Source: Fratercula arctica
Taxonomy: Eukaryota > Chordata > Aves > Charadriiformes > Alcidae
DNA length: 64,000 nt
Assembly: GCA_947846985.1 (NCBI GenBank)
Contig: CANTUZ010000001.1
Location: 4,633,504-4,697,503, forward strand
Reading direction: 5' to 3'
Shown: positions 12,217-26,385 of the stretch, one piece after another
How the letters are laid out: each line of letters opens with the position of its first letter
Position numbering within the stretch: the first letter of the stretch is position 1
Program-made: the position numbers and the translations under genes
Notes under the pieces: generated by a model
What the model saw: the letters and a program-made list of their open reading frames with translations, nothing else
The model's database searches: none
What the model was told of the DNA's origin: nothing

Positions 12217-14204
12217 AATAAATATGTATTTCCCAGGAAATCTCTCTGCCCTGCTCCTTCTCCCCCCACTGCCACCTTTGTCCCTGGGAGCGCAGCACAC
12301 CACCAGTGTGAAATAAACCTTCCAAAATCTGATCTGACACAAACCACAGGATCTAATCCAAGTTGGCAGGCGGGATGAGTGACCTAGCCATGACATCGGG
12401 CAAATTTCTCACACCAGCATGAAGTCACGGGCTGAGCAACTCGAGCAGGAAACCCCACAGTGGGGCAAGTGTGCGCTTTTGTCCCAGATTTGCCCACAGT
12501 CAGAGAAACCCTTGGTGCAGGATGGCTCGTGAGAAGGACCAGGAAACCTGGAAAGGCCTCACTGTTCTTCCCAGCCACCGTGTCCCCTTGCTGTCCCCTC
12601 CCAGCTGCCACCATTTTAGCCATCCTGGCAAGATCACCGCTGGGAAAGGGGGATAGAAACGATGTGGTTATCCTGAGAGCGTGGTTTGGCTTGCTCAGTG
12701 GTGTTGTTTTTGCCATGCTCAACAACAATGCCGACTGTAGCCATCGGACTGTGTTACTCCACACTGGGGCTGCCCTGGCCACCCCATCCCCACAGTCCTG
12801 CACAAGGGACACAGTCCCCTACTGCAGCCGGTGCTACCAGTATCGGAGAGTGAAGCCTCGTACAGGAGGATTGCAGAATAACCTATTGGTGACCTGCATA
12901 ATAATGTTGTCTTCCTCTATGCCCCTAGGGGCTTTTTATCTCATCTGATGGACAGAAGGATGCTGGTTTTATTATTCATGCAAGAACGCCTCTCCCCGCT
13001 CTGTGTTAGCGCTAACTCAAAGAAAATGCAGCTTGGAAGAAGATTTGTAAGCAGCAAGGAAGCCCCCCCATGTGTGCTCAGGTAACGGTTCTGCTGGCCG
13101 ATTGCCGCCACAAAGCCTTGATGTTCCCAAGCCCAAGAGCACACAGGAGCTCCCTGAGCCCCCTCTTGCCCTTCCAGACCCCCCCATGGCTCTCCAAGCA
13201 CCTTCTCCATGCCCGCTGCCTGCTCACGGCACCTTTTGACATGATGCTGGGAATAGACGGGTCCCAGCCCCGCTCCTCTCACCCTTGAAAAGGATGGAGA
13301 CTGATCACCGCTAATCATGTGTCTGCCGTGGCTGAGTTCATGGCGAGTTCGTTAGCAGCATTGCTTTGGGGGAGGCTTGATTGGCAGCGTTAATAACGCC
13401 GCACCGCAGTGGCGAGACCCTGCAGGGCAAAGGAAACCTTGCTGGGGTACAAGGCGGCTCTTCTTCAGCTTGCTAGGGGATTGGGGGAAGTAATGTCGAT
13501 GCAAAAAAAACCCAGCTCAGTGTGTATCTCAGGCTGTCAAACTGACCTTCCCTCCTGGGATTTTTTTTTTCCCACTGTCGGAGGTGTAATTAGGCTTCAG
13601 AGCACACATTGAATTGCTACGTGTGAAATCCACCCCATGGCGGCGCAGACAGTGCAAGACCTTCCGCACCAAGCATTGCTCATGGCTGGCTGAGATTGGG
13701 CTATAAGGAGGTGAGGCTCAAGCACGGACTAAAACCTGTTCACAAGATCATTTAAAAACCCGTAAATTTCAAAACCAGCTCCTGCCATCAGAGATTTGCT
13801 ACCAGGGAAGGAAGGGGTTGGGATGGCTTGGAGCTAAAGGGACGCTGGTGTGAGCTGGAGGACCCACTCCCCACCACTGTGCTCTGTGAACACGATGGGC
13901 GACGAAGCAGTGACACAATGTGGAAAACATTTCCCTCCGTATTTATTTTACGGGAGTTCTCTGGTTGGAAAGATTTCAGTAGCTCAGTGCTGCTCACGGT
14001 CAATCTTAGGAAAACAAAGATGTCTCTCTGGGACGTGAGGGCGCCAACCATGTTTCTGCTGGGATGATGGAGCGTCTGATTAAGGTTGGGATGGAAAAAC
14101 AAAAAACCAAGTAGTGAGGTTGTACTTACACCACCAGACAAGCCGTGACCGTCTGAGAAAGGAGGACACAGGGGAAACCCTGGGATGGGAAGGGCATGCT
14201 TCTG
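12217..14204. other. Intron 1 segment, no feature seen
   Basis: Mixed-composition sequence with no repeat or gene recognised. Confidence 0.55.
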
Positions 14205-14515
14205 CCTGGAGGGTGTAGAGAGGATGGAGCCAAACCCTACTGGGAGATGGATGGGGACAGCATGAGAGGCAATGGGAAGGTCCCATTAGGTGTAAGGAAA
14301 AGGTTTCACAATGAGTGGTAGGACAACAACAAAAAAAAAAAGATAGGGTGATATCCATCCTTGGAGATATTCAAAACCTGCCTGGACAAGTCCAGGAGCA
14401 ATGTGATTTACTCGAGTTGGCCATAACTTCAAGCTGGCCCCACTTTGAGTGGGAGGTTGGTCCAGAGACCTCCAAAGGTCCCTTCTTGACCTCAGTTATC
14501 TCTGAATCTAAATTA
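14205..14515 (+). repeat. CR1 fragment, diverged
   Basis: Recognisable in order: GATGGAGCCAAACCC, GAGAGGCAATGGGAAGG, CATCCTTGGAGATATTCAAA, CTGCCTGGACAAG, GGGAGGTTGGTCCAGAGACC, TCCAAAGGTCCCTTCTTGACC. An A-rich stretch at 14329-14341 interrupts it. The match is to the CR1 3' portion in plus orientation, with several small deletions. Confidence 0.8.
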
Positions 14516-17500
14516 CTTTTCCATAATTAGATCCAGCTCCCAGTGAGCAGTGTTGAACTTGTCATACAGAGACGTGATAAGACTCCTCAGACGCCGAGCC
14601 CCGACGTGGCACTGGTGCAGCCCTCCACTGTGCACCCATCCTCATGAGAAAGGGCAGCATTGGCATTTTTTAACTCCCTTTGAGTAAAGCAACCTTTTCT
14701 GAATAATTCCTTCTGCTGAAAGCTGCAACATGCCTTTGCAAGTGGGAAGATGTTGGGAAAGCATGAGGATCCAAGGAGCAAGCTGGAGCTCAGCTCCTGC
14801 CCCAGGGCTGGTTGCGGGGCCTCCACCGCGTCCCTGCCACTGTGCCATGGATTTTGTTATCTGTAAGTATTTCCTGCTATTCAGCCCTGTTCTGTATTCC
14901 ACTCTGTTATTCCTAGCCGAAATCTCTCCCCCCACCCTGCCACAGCACACCCTTTGCGGGGGAGACCAGAGCGGCACCTGAAGGAGGTGCAGCAGATGGG
15001 TGTCCCTGCATGGGGACAGGCAGAGCTGGTGCCTCCCCAGGGATCTGCAGGACACCTGGCAAAGGGATGAGGTGACACCGCCATCGGCTCTGTCACAAGC
15101 CCCAGTTGGCCACCCCGAGAATAACAGCACAGCGAAAGGGACCACGTCCTACAAAAGCAACACTGCAGGCAATATCCCAGGGCCCCAAAGGGATTGCAGC
15201 AGAGTCTCCAGCCGACTGTTTAGTCTGGGTCTGATCCAAAAGCCAGGGCCACTAAAAGGGATTTTTCAACCTCAGCCTTGAGGTGCTTTGTTTTTTGCAG
15301 TGCTGGTTCCTGGGGTGCTTCTCAGCCCCCGCACCTGCCCTGGCCAGATCCTGACTTGACGCTGGGGCAAGCCGTGGGGTGATGGCACTGCCATATCACC
15401 TCGCGGGGCACAATCATGTGGCACGAGTGATGAACTGAGTACAAAGATGCGTCATCCCCGGCCCCCACCATCATCATTCCCAACGCAGTGCCGTGGGGGT
15501 TGGCTTGCACCTCGCTCTTCTTTGGAGGCTGACATGGACAAGGGGCTGCAACAACCAAACAGGATGCCCCAGCGGCTTATTTTGTGATATCATATTTATC
15601 ATATATATTATGATACTATAGTTATACGTACTTTACATGACACACGTTGAGAGCGGTTCTTCTCAAGTCTGTTTCAACACCCAACAACCACCATTGACTA
15701 CACTCAACCCTACGGAGATGAGCAAGAGCCAACCAACACGCCGGGGTAAGTCATCCCATGCCATGCAAACGCACCAACAGTGAGAGTGGAGTTTACTTTG
15801 CTTTTTTCAACTGTGGGTTTCTGGAAGAAAAAGCAAACTGCTTGGAGACTTTTTTTTCCCTCCCGAGACTTTGGTATCAGGCTCTGATAAGCGCTTTCCC
15901 GGCCATTACACAAGCAGGGCTGGACATGGGAACACGGCATGAACAAATGACTCCGAGCACAGCGGTTTGATAACTGAGTTTTTCTAGCTTTCTGGCCTCT
16001 GCAAGAGCAAATCAAATCCCACAGCACTGTCAATGATTTCCCCTTCCCTCACCCCTAGCTTTGGGCTACCACAAATTGCTACCTCAAGAATAGGGATCTG
16101 CCCCCAAAAAGCCACACACGGTGCCAGCAGAAGCCATGGATCCTGCCTCAGACTTCCTCAGTGAACGTACGCCAGTCCCTGCCCACAAAAAACTCATTGC
16201 AGGGATGCTTCGCCCCATGAGCGCCCAGTGATGGGCTTCACGGGAAAAAACACATGGCTGCCCATCTCCTCCCCCACTTCCCCTCCCCTCCCATCTCTCC
16301 CACCCTGTGTCACCTCTCACCAGCCCTCTGAGACATCCAAGAAGACGCTCAGGAGAGGACAAGGTTCGCTTTCACTGGGCTTGGGCTTGGCTGTAAAATA
16401 TTTTCCAGGCAGGGCATTGCATTTTGGTTTTCTTTCGTCCCACTTCCATGAGTACCCATGAGCCCCAGGGGGAGATGGGGAAGGGGATGCTATAAGAAAC
16501 GGCTTTCCTAGCCAGTGAACTCTTTCCAAACCCTGAACACGGCTTGTGTTCCAAAGCAAAGCTGATTTGAAACAACACTTTTGAACCAAGAAAAGAATCT
16601 GAAAAAGCCAATTTGAGGCTTAGTTTCAATCATTTGGAGATAGGCACCCGTGTCAGCTCTGGGAGTGAATCCTGTAATTAAACTGCTCTGCCCTCAATCT
16701 CTCAGCTGAAGGTGGATGGAAATACAGATGGACATAGAAGTGGACAACAGGAATGAGAGGTGTGTCAGGATGCTTCCCCCTTCCCTTGGCATGCCGCTTC
16801 CTTCGCTTAAAGGGTCTTACAAGGTGATGCTGAATGACTTCTGAGCTTAACAGGCTCTGCAAAAATCACCATACCCTGTTTGAGATGATGAGCTGCAGGT
16901 ATCATGGCGCTGAAGATGATAGTCAGTGTCAGGAAGTCTCTCCCATCATCTAAAGGACTGGTCTCCTGGTTTCTCTGGCTTGTAGCAGGATATTTGGGAT
17001 AGGCTTGCCTTTCCAGGGATTATTTCTAATTTTAGAAAAACTCCAAAGCTTGTTAATTTTCAGCCAGTTTATTGTGCTGTCCCGTTGTCTCAGCGTGTCA
17101 CCATTTCCAGCTGGACTAACCTCTGCAAGAGTGAGATGATGTGACAAAACTGCACTTCTTGAGCATTGTGGTGCCCAGCTACTTTTTTGAGAGAAAGGCA
17201 GTTGCACCACTGGAACACCGGTTGGGAGCGGAGCAAGAGGTGCTGCTCTCCCAGTGGCCAAAACTTCCACCCAACATGCAGGAACCAGCACAGGGTCCAG
17301 TCGTACAAGCTTTTGCAGAGCTTAGGTTTGCTTTGGTGAAACGCACTTCCTCAAATCTCTCTTTTTTTACCTTCCCCAACACATTCCCACAAACTCTCTG
17401 GAAAATAACACCAGATCCCTGGGAATACCATGGCAATTGGGCATGCTCACGCCTTTACAAAATTTGCACTTTTATCTTCCCCTGCTGCAGCTTTTTTGTC

Positions 17501-18609
17501 AAGGAAACATTACCACGGTAGCCCCAACATGAGACATTATCCAAAATCTGGGCCGCTTTGTGCCAGATGCTGTGAGAAACATCATTAGCTCAGAGATGCC
17601 AGACTGGAAGAGAAAATTCAGACAAATGAAAGAGGAGAGCTAACCCAGCCAGCACTACTCGAATCTGTGCCGGCAGTGAGGTCCTTACCTTGCCTTCTGC
17701 ATGAGCTGTTTGCTCACAGCAATAATAATTTCTTTGACACAAAAAAACGTGCTCATCTCTAGGTGTTGGTTCAGGTATTTAAGTGGCTTTGGCGCAGCCA
17801 AACAGATTCCCTTTTGGAGGAAACGAAGCCTTTTATCCCTGTCCAAATGTTTTCTGACTCTAGTGGAGACACACATTTAGGGCTACTATGGGGCTGGACC
17901 ACGAGTATGTCCTCCAGTTGGTAATCAGACCCAGAAGACACCTTCTGTCCCAAAATACAGGATGCAAAAGGAGGTTCAACACCTTCAAGCTACTGATCTG
18001 CTCTTGTGGAGGCAACGTGCTCCCTCTTGACCATGACAAATGGTAGACTCTGTGTCCCCATTTAGATTATCATCTATTAAACCCAAGCTTTTTGTGAACA
18101 GGTTAGAATTATTCAAAATTGAGCAAAGTTGCTACAGCCTGAGCCAAATCCAGGTCTTTTGCAAAGGCAATGGTGACAACAGTGTGTTCCTGGGACTTGT
18201 CACAGAGCATACATTTCAGTATGGGCTTTACCAGAGATCTGGGCACTTTTTGGGGGGACTGTGGGGTGGATGAGAGAAGGAAATGGGAATACTTTTGGCC
18301 AAAGAGTGAGCAAATATGTCATCAGTGCATCAGGGGCAACCATACCCAGAGACCAATGTGTGCCCAACTCGGTGGCTCAGTGCTCCTCCTGTAGCCATCC
18401 CGGAGGGAAAACAATGCAAACACATAAATGCACACCAGAAACATTAGAGGATCTTTTAGATGAAGGGGGAAGAGACGCAGCCCTGTTGCATCTGTAAACT
18501 ATGGAGGAATTTGCCTGATTTGGCTCACGTTGAACTCTCAGTCTCCTGGACAACCATTCGCATCTCATGGTGGTTAGCTGAGCAGCATGGCCAGCATCGC
18601 AGCTGCTGG
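14516..18609. other. Intron 1 segment, mostly unique
   Basis: Contains only the small AT-rich inverted repeat at 15597-15615. No coding or RNA gene is recognised. Confidence 0.55.
15597..15615. other. AT-rich perfect inverted repeat
   Basis: TATCATA, spacer TATAT, TATGATA: 7-bp arms in a ~55-bp AT-rich patch within GC-richer intron. Confidence 0.7.
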
Positions 18610-18935
18610 CACAAAGCGAGCAACAAGGATGATCAAAGGTCTGGAACGGCTTCCCCGCAAGGAACTATTAAGTGAGACAGGACTCCTCAGTCTGGAAAAG
18701 AGTCGGAAGAGAGAGAGGCTGAGCAACCATCAACGTCAGGCGGAAGGTGGTGGAGATGAGCGACTCACTCTCACCTACTACAAAAATGACGGGGCATCAC
18801 AGGAAGGTAACAGGAGCCAGGCTCAGGGCACACAAAAGGACAGTTTCCTTTGGGCAACACAGATATGACCCACAGGACTCCTTGGTGAAGGATGTTCTGG
18901 AGGCTTCACGTTCAACTGTCCCCAAGTGAAGACTG
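18610..18935 (+). repeat. Old CR1-type LINE fragment
   Basis: GATGATCAAAGGTCTGGAAC, GACTCCTCAGTCTGGAAAAG and then CACAAAAGGACAGTTTCCTTT, with a degraded remainder, follow the layout of ancient CR1 subfamilies. Substitutions and indels are heavy, and no 3' terminal repeat is visible. Confidence 0.6.
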
Positions 18936-21900
18936 AACAAGATCACAGAAACAAAATCCCCCAAAGGTTACTGGGTGCCATCATGCGTAGCACTGGAAGT
19001 CTGCACTGAAAACTGTTGACAACAGTGACAATAGTGAAAATATTAGGACGAGGAGAGAGTCTTCCATAGACGCCTGCTTACTGACCACTGTGTAACTTTC
19101 AATACTAGATGGACTTGGGTTTGACCCTCTATGGATGTTCCTATGTGCAAGGCTTGGAAGGAGGAAGGCAGGCAGCGTTGTCCACACTGACCCCCATGGC
19201 AGAGCCCAACCATCACAGCTTCGCATGCTGTCCTCCATTTGCTTTGGGAAACGTGGGTGTGGTTGGTATTTTGACAAGGCAGAGAGGCAGGAGGCTGTGA
19301 GACCAAACACATGAAATGTGGGCAAAAGTGAGAAATGGACTTAAAAGCCCCTATGAGAAAGACAGCTCCATGGAGACCAGCACCAATGGCGCTCACATGT
19401 GGGCTGGTTTCTCATGGCTTAGTTGATTTTGGGACCTTGGGTTCATTCCTGCAGCTTAAAAGGGCACCCTAACAAGTGGATTCCCTGGTGCTTCATAATG
19501 TGTAAGCTCATGCGAAAGCCCTTCCTTAGCTAAAAGAGGAGTTCTCTCCTCTTCCAGCTCACCCTTTTAGATGAAACTCATAGAGATCTAATTATCCCAT
19601 CCTGCTGTCAGGCCCTTCTGAAACCTGCTGAGGGATTTACTGGTTTCCAGGACACACTCACAAAAGGCACATGCACATCCAGACACTCGTCGAGGCTCTC
19701 CATCAGCCGTGCCAAACTCACAGCCCCGACCACTGGTCTCCTGGCAGGCACCATGCTCAGGCAGTTCCACTCCTGGGCTGGAGGGCAACGGAGGATAACT
19801 CTGGGTGTACATGGGGACAACCCCAGATCTGCAAAACACAAGGGTCTAAATCTCACGTGTTGCGCAGCTGGGTTGAGGGTGGCCAGCTAAAATACGCAGA
19901 TTTCTGGTTTCAAGCCTGCCACAGTGAGGTGCATCTCTCCACATGACCCCAAAAGCCAAAATATCTGTCAGTGACAGCAGTTGGCTGGGGTCTGTTTTGA
20001 GTGCTTACAACACTTCCAGTCCCACAATCCTGTGCCTACAGAAGGAAATTTTCTCCAGGTTCCCCCCTTACACAGAATCACAGATTCAGGCAGCCCAGGT
20101 CCCTTCCAACCTGATTTATCTGATGATCCTACGACGGTAAACTGATTTTTTCTATATCACAGGTTCTTAATTAAATGCACATTTATGCCCATATGGACCC
20201 CAGTAACCCCTCATTTGCCCTTGTATTCAGCCACCATCCGCAGAAAGAAAAAGCATGGAACGGGGTTACTTCCAGTCTGTCACTTTGTGGCTTTGGCATC
20301 TTGCAAAGGGCTCTTGTGACGCCCTTCTCCACTAGACTGGAGTGCCCTTAGCACCTTCACGGGGAGCAAATCTCATCCAACCTCTCAGCTCTTCCAAAAA
20401 ACTAACCAGCTGCCAGCCTAAGCATTTCCTGTGCTAAACACTACTACTGCAATACTTTCACGTTCCCTTTCTTCCTTTTCAGCATTGACATTAGTAGCCA
20501 GCTAGTCTAATACATTTTGCCATTGCTGTATACAAGGAGAAATAAATGCACCTCCTACCCGTTCATTTAGACATCAAAGGTGGCAGTAGCTGTTTCTGCC
20601 TCAGCGTCAACTCACGTCAGGAGCTGCTTGTGCGGTTTCTTTCTACTAAACCCAGAAAACCCTGCATTTGGTGATTCACTGCCCCTTTCTGTAGGAACAA
20701 TCTTAATTTCTTCTCCTTTGATGTACAATTTTGCATTGGGCTGTCTTCTAACTTTTTTTTTTTTTAAATGGGTTCTGCTTGCCAAGTGATCCAGATTGCC
20801 CCGTCTGATGAATTAGTCTTCAACACTTACTGTTTCATTACCCTTTGTGCCACTGGCAGCTTCTCCCTGCAGGAGCCATCGGACCTGCTTCACTTAGAGA
20901 AATGCTGAGAATTGTTATTAATCCCTGAAAAACAGCACGAAGAAAAGCCACTTTCGAGGGTGAAACCTTCCTGGGATCTATCAGGTTTTAATTCACTTGC
21001 CACGTGCTCTGGGCTGTACGGGCTGCCCTCACTACCCTATAGCTGACCTGCCATTAACAGAACATTGGCTCCACCATTTGGCCCAGGATCGATGCTGGGC
21101 ATCGACCTTTTGCTGCCTCGGGAGTCTTTTCTGAACATTTCTTCTGCCTTCTGGATTGGAGGTAACTCCCTTATTGAGAATTAACCTAATCCCTTTTCCC
21201 CTATATCTGGAAAGCTGTTGTCTTCTTTTCCCATGCTTTGGTGGAAAGGCAAGAAGATTGCTGCTTCCAGCACCTCCACGAGCTTCCCCGCAGAAACTTT
21301 GCACACTGCTGTGCTCGCCTCTTCCTCAAATACCAGATTTTCAAATCTCTCCGTGGTCCTTCAGTGATGGGACCCCTTCTGAAAATCAAGGGGAAGTAGC
21401 AATTGAGAGTTTTGGTTGGGGCAGACGGCTTTAGGAGAGGCAGTCTTCAGAGATTGTCCCCGCAGAATTTGGAAGAAAGCAAGGAAAGTCCTGGGCTTCC
21501 TCACAGGAAGGAAGAGACCTTCTCCAGAAGGTAGCACCCCAAAGGCGGCTGGGGTCTGATGGATGCGGTGGTGGTGTATGACTGTGCATTGGCAGAGTCC
21601 ACCATGGCCTTCAGGAACAGCAGTCAACGTAGTTCTGAGGGACTTTATTAACCACGTCTCTGCCCTAGCCTTTGCCTTCTGCCAGCAAGCAAAGCCTGAG
21701 GAAGATATTGCTGAGCACAAATAGTCTATTTGGCTTTAGGAACTCAAGTGCATTATAAGTCACTTGAAAAACAGTAGTATTGTTTAGCCAACAGAGATGA
21801 GAAGGTCAAATGGATAAGAAGATGGTCTATTCAAAGATAACCTACTCCTAATGGCAGTGCTCATTTCACTATTGTCTTCTAAAAATTAGAGCCTATAGAA

Positions 21901-24900
21901 GCTCTTGCAATAGTATATTTGGGATGCTACGGGATTTCTGATCATTCCTATTTCTTGCCTGACCAACAACACAGTGACAACAGGCTCTTGACATCGAATA
22001 CTCCTCCTCTGACCTGGAGAATGCCCACAAATCTGGCTGAACAGGGCAGAAAATAACATGGAGTCACGGTAACACGTTGCCTTGTTTAAAGACTTCTTTA
22101 AAATCGAGGACGCCAAGGTGAATAAATCGGTTGAGGTGCTGAAAACCACTTTACAGCAGCTGAGAAGCTACTGGATCAACAGGATTATTCAGTGTGACCT
22201 CTGTGGATTAGCCTTTTCTCCTTAAATTTAAATTATTCCATTAAAAGTGGCCACAGCCAGACATAACTGAGGTAGTCTGCTGTTCCCCCTGACTGATCAC
22301 ACAAGCCTCATCCTCTTGGTAACCCAGCTGGAAGCCCGCGTGCTTCAGGCTTCAGAGGAGTGAACAGAAGGGTGGAGGCTAATTCCACCCCACCACCACC
22401 CCACAGCAGCCCCTCTGTCTGCCTGTTAATGTGTGTTGAAAAGCCGTTAACAACGCTTATGTCAGTGGGTTGAAACGGTGGTAGCTCTATTTTGGCCTGA
22501 CAGCACAGATACGCTCATCATTGGAGGATGATGCCCACCACCTCTCCCTCCGCTGGAATCCCAGTGGCTGCCGACCCAGCTGTTGACCCCATCAATAGCT
22601 GAAAAGCCTTTCCAAAAGCAGTGAACCTCTCTCCTTTCATGTATTATTAAAATCCTCACTGGTTAATTTATTAGGGTACTTTGTGCTGGGAAAAATGACC
22701 TCTTTGTTGACCCACTTAAACATGCTCCACTCCAAGACAAAACCGTCAGAAGGGCTAAGAGGAGAGCCGGGGAAGTTGTGCACAGACTGATGTCCTTTGT
22801 CCCAGCGAGATAGCTCCAGGATGGAAGTGCTGGGACTCCCTGGCACGAGAGCAAAGGGCTAGACACAAGCCTTCACAGACCAAACCACAAAGGAAACATT
22901 CAGCCCATACGCTGCATGGACACAGCCAGAGAAACAAGACTCCCCAATCCTCCTTCCTACGCAGTGCTCATCCCTCCCCAAAACTGTGGGTTCGTGGAAG
23001 AAACCTTGAGTCCTCCCCATGTTGGCTCCTCTAAAAATGCAAATGGAAAACATGACGACGGGTGGTGGATGAACCCATCCACACGTGCTGGGAATCACAG
23101 TCCTCATGAGACAGCAAAGGTGCATCCTGGACAACCTTCAGCTGAAGGTGTCCAGACCTGCACTTGGACCGTCCTCTTCTCTGCTCCTGGGTTCCTCCAG
23201 CAAGGGAATCGCTAGATTTGCTCCACAGCAACCCCTGATTCAAACTAAGACGTACGGGGTGTGGAGGAGCAGGGCGCTGCAGGGCAAAGCTGGATAAGCC
23301 GAACTGACAGCGTAAACACCACTTGGCACCAAAAGTAGCCCTGTAAGTGAAATGAGCACGATTAGCTGTCATTAGGTCTTGTTTTTCCATTAGTGTCATA
23401 AAGATAAAGCCGCTCTCCTCCCATAAAGGCGGCCTGCAAAGTGCTCAGACTCTACAGGACTCTCATGCTATTACAGAGGACACAAAGGCTCCATTTGCTT
23501 CATCACGGAGAAAGCGCCTGGAAAGTGCAATGACAACAAAAGGACGCTGCGAGGTGCCTTCACACCTTGAGGGGTTGGGAGCTCCATCCTGTGCCCTGCA
23601 CCTTGCCCTGACTATCACACCAGGTTCATGCTGGAGAGTGTTTTAAAGACCAAATGCTTTGTTGGGGCTCGTTCTCACGTGATGCTCTTTATCTCAAGAA
23701 AATGGGCTGCCAATTAACTTTGATACTAAGGGGGTATGTAAAGAAAGGTTCAAAGAAAGGTTCATGAGGACACCTAAACAGTGTGCTGCTTAGGAGAAGA
23801 CCTGGAGAGAGATCTTGGACATAGACATGGAACGCATTAATCCCTGCTTATTTTTAGCTTCATAAAGCTCATATATCCTGGGTGTTAGACGAGATAAAAT
23901 ACACAGAATGGAACTAAACAGAATAACCTGCAGCAGGAAGCTGAACGCAAGATCAGGAGGTACAAATTTGTGAGATCCGATGCTGCAGCTGCCATTAATC
24001 TGTCAAAAGTCCTTGGAGAAAGAGGTTTTACCCTACTGTGCTGCAGTCTTCCAAGTGTCAAATCGAGACCCAATCTCAGATGGATGTTACAAAAAAAATC
24101 ACTGAGCCTCTATCTGCAAAAATACTTTGGGGGTGGAAAGTGTAGTTATATGATGGGTGGGGAGTAATTTTTCTGCCTGCAACAGTTCTGCAAACCGAGA
24201 CATAGAAAACAGCGTGTGGGAACCTGAACCTGCAGCAAAGAGGGGTGGGAAGAGCAGTAACTGATGAGTTTTATTGCAGCATGTGTTAATCATCCCTCTA
24301 GAAGAAGGACTGGGGTGGGGGTGGAGGACTTGGCAGCTGGGGGAAATGAGGGTTCTGAGATGTATTTGTAATGCTAACTCACATCTGGGATCAATCCTGG
24401 AACAGGAACACGCTGTCTGGTCCAGGCAAGCCAGAAGGAAACGTTCTTTCTGGCAAACCTGCATATGAAGGACCTGACCCACTGAGCCAAGCGTGGCCTT
24501 CGGTGGTGCCCCTCAAGCGACCTAGGGTCGTGGACTACCGCAGATGCTTTCCAAAGGGAGTGGAGAGTTTCTCCGAGTGATTTGCTCACAGGTTGTGAGG
24601 ACTGCCCTCCACAAGCTGCCAGGGAAGACCAGGTCCGCTCCTCAATGGGAACCTTTGTCCCCAAATCCTTTGGTGGGGCAGGCTGAGCTTGGTGGCCCGG
24701 TGGCTCAGGCAGGCACACAGTGAAGTTGAAAGCTGTTTTCCCCTCCGCTTTGGGACGCCGCAACTCCATCCCAGCATTTCCACATTCAGATTTTCCTGCT
24801 TATCTGATCCCACCTGTGTGTCTCTCCCACCAGTATAACCCTCCGTATTTCAGCACAGCTCTCCCGGGCTCCCAGCAGCGAGCGGGGGACCGAGGTGTGG

Positions 24901-26139
24901 GCATGAGCAGGCAGGCTCTGTGATAAAAGAGTCACCATATTGCCACACGGGACCTCATTTGCAAACTGCTTTGGAGGCAGTTCATCTTCAGAAACCAACA
25001 TTACTAAAATATGGGACCTTTCTGGCCGTGCTGGAGGATGCATGGGGTACGTGGCTTTCCTGCTCTGACTTGCACAGGCTGTTGGGTTTGGGGAAGATGG
25101 GGAGCCTGCACTGGGCTGAAGAACACCAGGTTCCTTGGCCGGGTGTTTCCAAGGATATACCCCATGCCCTGCAAAAGTTTGAGGGAAGCCACTCCCTATT
25201 AGGTTACCTCCTGATGTGCAGGGGATCCTGTGCTTTGCTTTCGCTGTGAGCTTCCTAAACCCACTGTGCATCCCTGTGCTCCCTGTCCGGCTCTGTGGGG
25301 TCTGATGCTGCCCCACCATGCTGCTGCAGGCGGTTTGTGTTGACACAATTACTTTCTGCAGCTGAGTAAATAGGAGCGAAGCCCATTGTGGATCCCTGCC
25401 CTTGTCTACACGTGGCTTCCTCATCCTCCCACCAGCAAGGATGAGCAACGAGGACCCTGCTGGGTTCTCCACCCTGAGCAAACACTGGAGAACAGCTCTC
25501 CTTCCCTACAAGGGTGGGCTCCATGTGTAGCCCAGGTGCTCCTGATGACCGCTCTTAGTGTCCATGGATGCAGAAGAAAGGAAGTCCGGTGCCAAGCCAA
25601 GGGTGTCTTCTTACTTCAGCAAGAAAGATCAAGTGATAGATTTATAGCAGCAGGGGTGTGGAAGAATGAAGGTTGGGGGATGGCAGCAGGACCAGGCTGG
25701 GCTTCAAAAGCTGTATCATTATGTCTAGAGATAAGGCTTATCAGTGTTTTTTTTTTTACTGGGGAAAGCTCCTCCCCACACACATAGATGAGTTGGGAGA
25801 GAAGCTCTGATGACCCCTTGGGCACTGCAGGTCTGCAGAGGGGTTTGAGCCTGGCAAAGCTCAGTTTCCATCTTCACTAAGGAGAAGACAGGCCACGGAC
25901 AGGCCATCAGACACGCACTCACGGACCTCCACAGAGAGTGGTCCTATATTAGCCTATCCCTGGGTTGAGCCTGGGACATGGGGCCACCTGCAGTCTGCAC
26001 TTACTCAAACAAGGCAAGGAGGCATCTAGACCACTATGAAAGCCAGCACCCCATCTGGCTTCGTACGCCATGGGCACCCAAATTCTCTACCCACTGCTCA
26101 GTTTTCTGCACCTCCCGTATCACCATCAGGGCCAGGTGC
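18936..26139. other. Intron 1 segment, mostly unique
   Basis: One doubtful CR1 end at 20097-20137. A 231-codon open frame on the minus strand (24786-25481) has no recognisable domain and is treated as chance. Confidence 0.55.
20097..20137 (+). repeat. Possible CR1 3'-end relic
   Basis: AGGTCCCTTCCAACCTGATT followed by TATCTGATGATCCTACGA resembles the last ~40 bp of CR1. It is preceded by CAGAATCACAGATTCAGG, which looks like the same end inverted. The relic is too short to be certain. Confidence 0.4.
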
Positions 26140-26385
26140 CACGATCCCAGAAAAATATCAGTAAACTGGAGGAAATTCAGAGAAGAACAAAGCAAAATAT
26201 TATTATGGAGTCAGAGAGACTGACTTTCTGAGCTAATGTGTTTAGCTTGGCTTAACGGCAGCTTAGCAGGGGCTCGGCAACTCAACTGTCTGCAAATATT
26301 TGAAGGGTGTAAACACCAAGGACAAGAGGAAAATCACTGAGGGGGGTTTACAGACTAGGACGAGCAGGAATGAAGTGAAGGCACT
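26140..26385 (+). repeat. Ancient CR1-like fragment
   Basis: GAGGAAATTCAGAGAAGAAC, GGAGTCAGAGAGACTGACTT, TTTAGCTTGGCTTAACGGCA and AATATTTGAAGGGTGTAAAC occur in the order known from old CR1 subfamilies. There are many mutations and no 3' terminus. Confidence 0.55.

Noticed and set aside
11887..12396. Open frames of 138-169 residues across the pentamer array
   Set aside because: Low-complexity Ser-Leu-Phe or Arg-Glu repeats in several overlapping frames; no unique flanking protein sequence.
22859..23134. Stretch reading GFFHEPTVLG in a minus-strand frame, recalling an aldehyde dehydrogenase motif
   Set aside because: The resemblance is limited to a few residues, with no other ALDH motif around it; coincidence.
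24786..25481. 231-codon minus-strand open frame (sense to GAB2)
   Set aside because: No recognisable domain, overlapping competing frames, and no splice-site context. Treated as chance.
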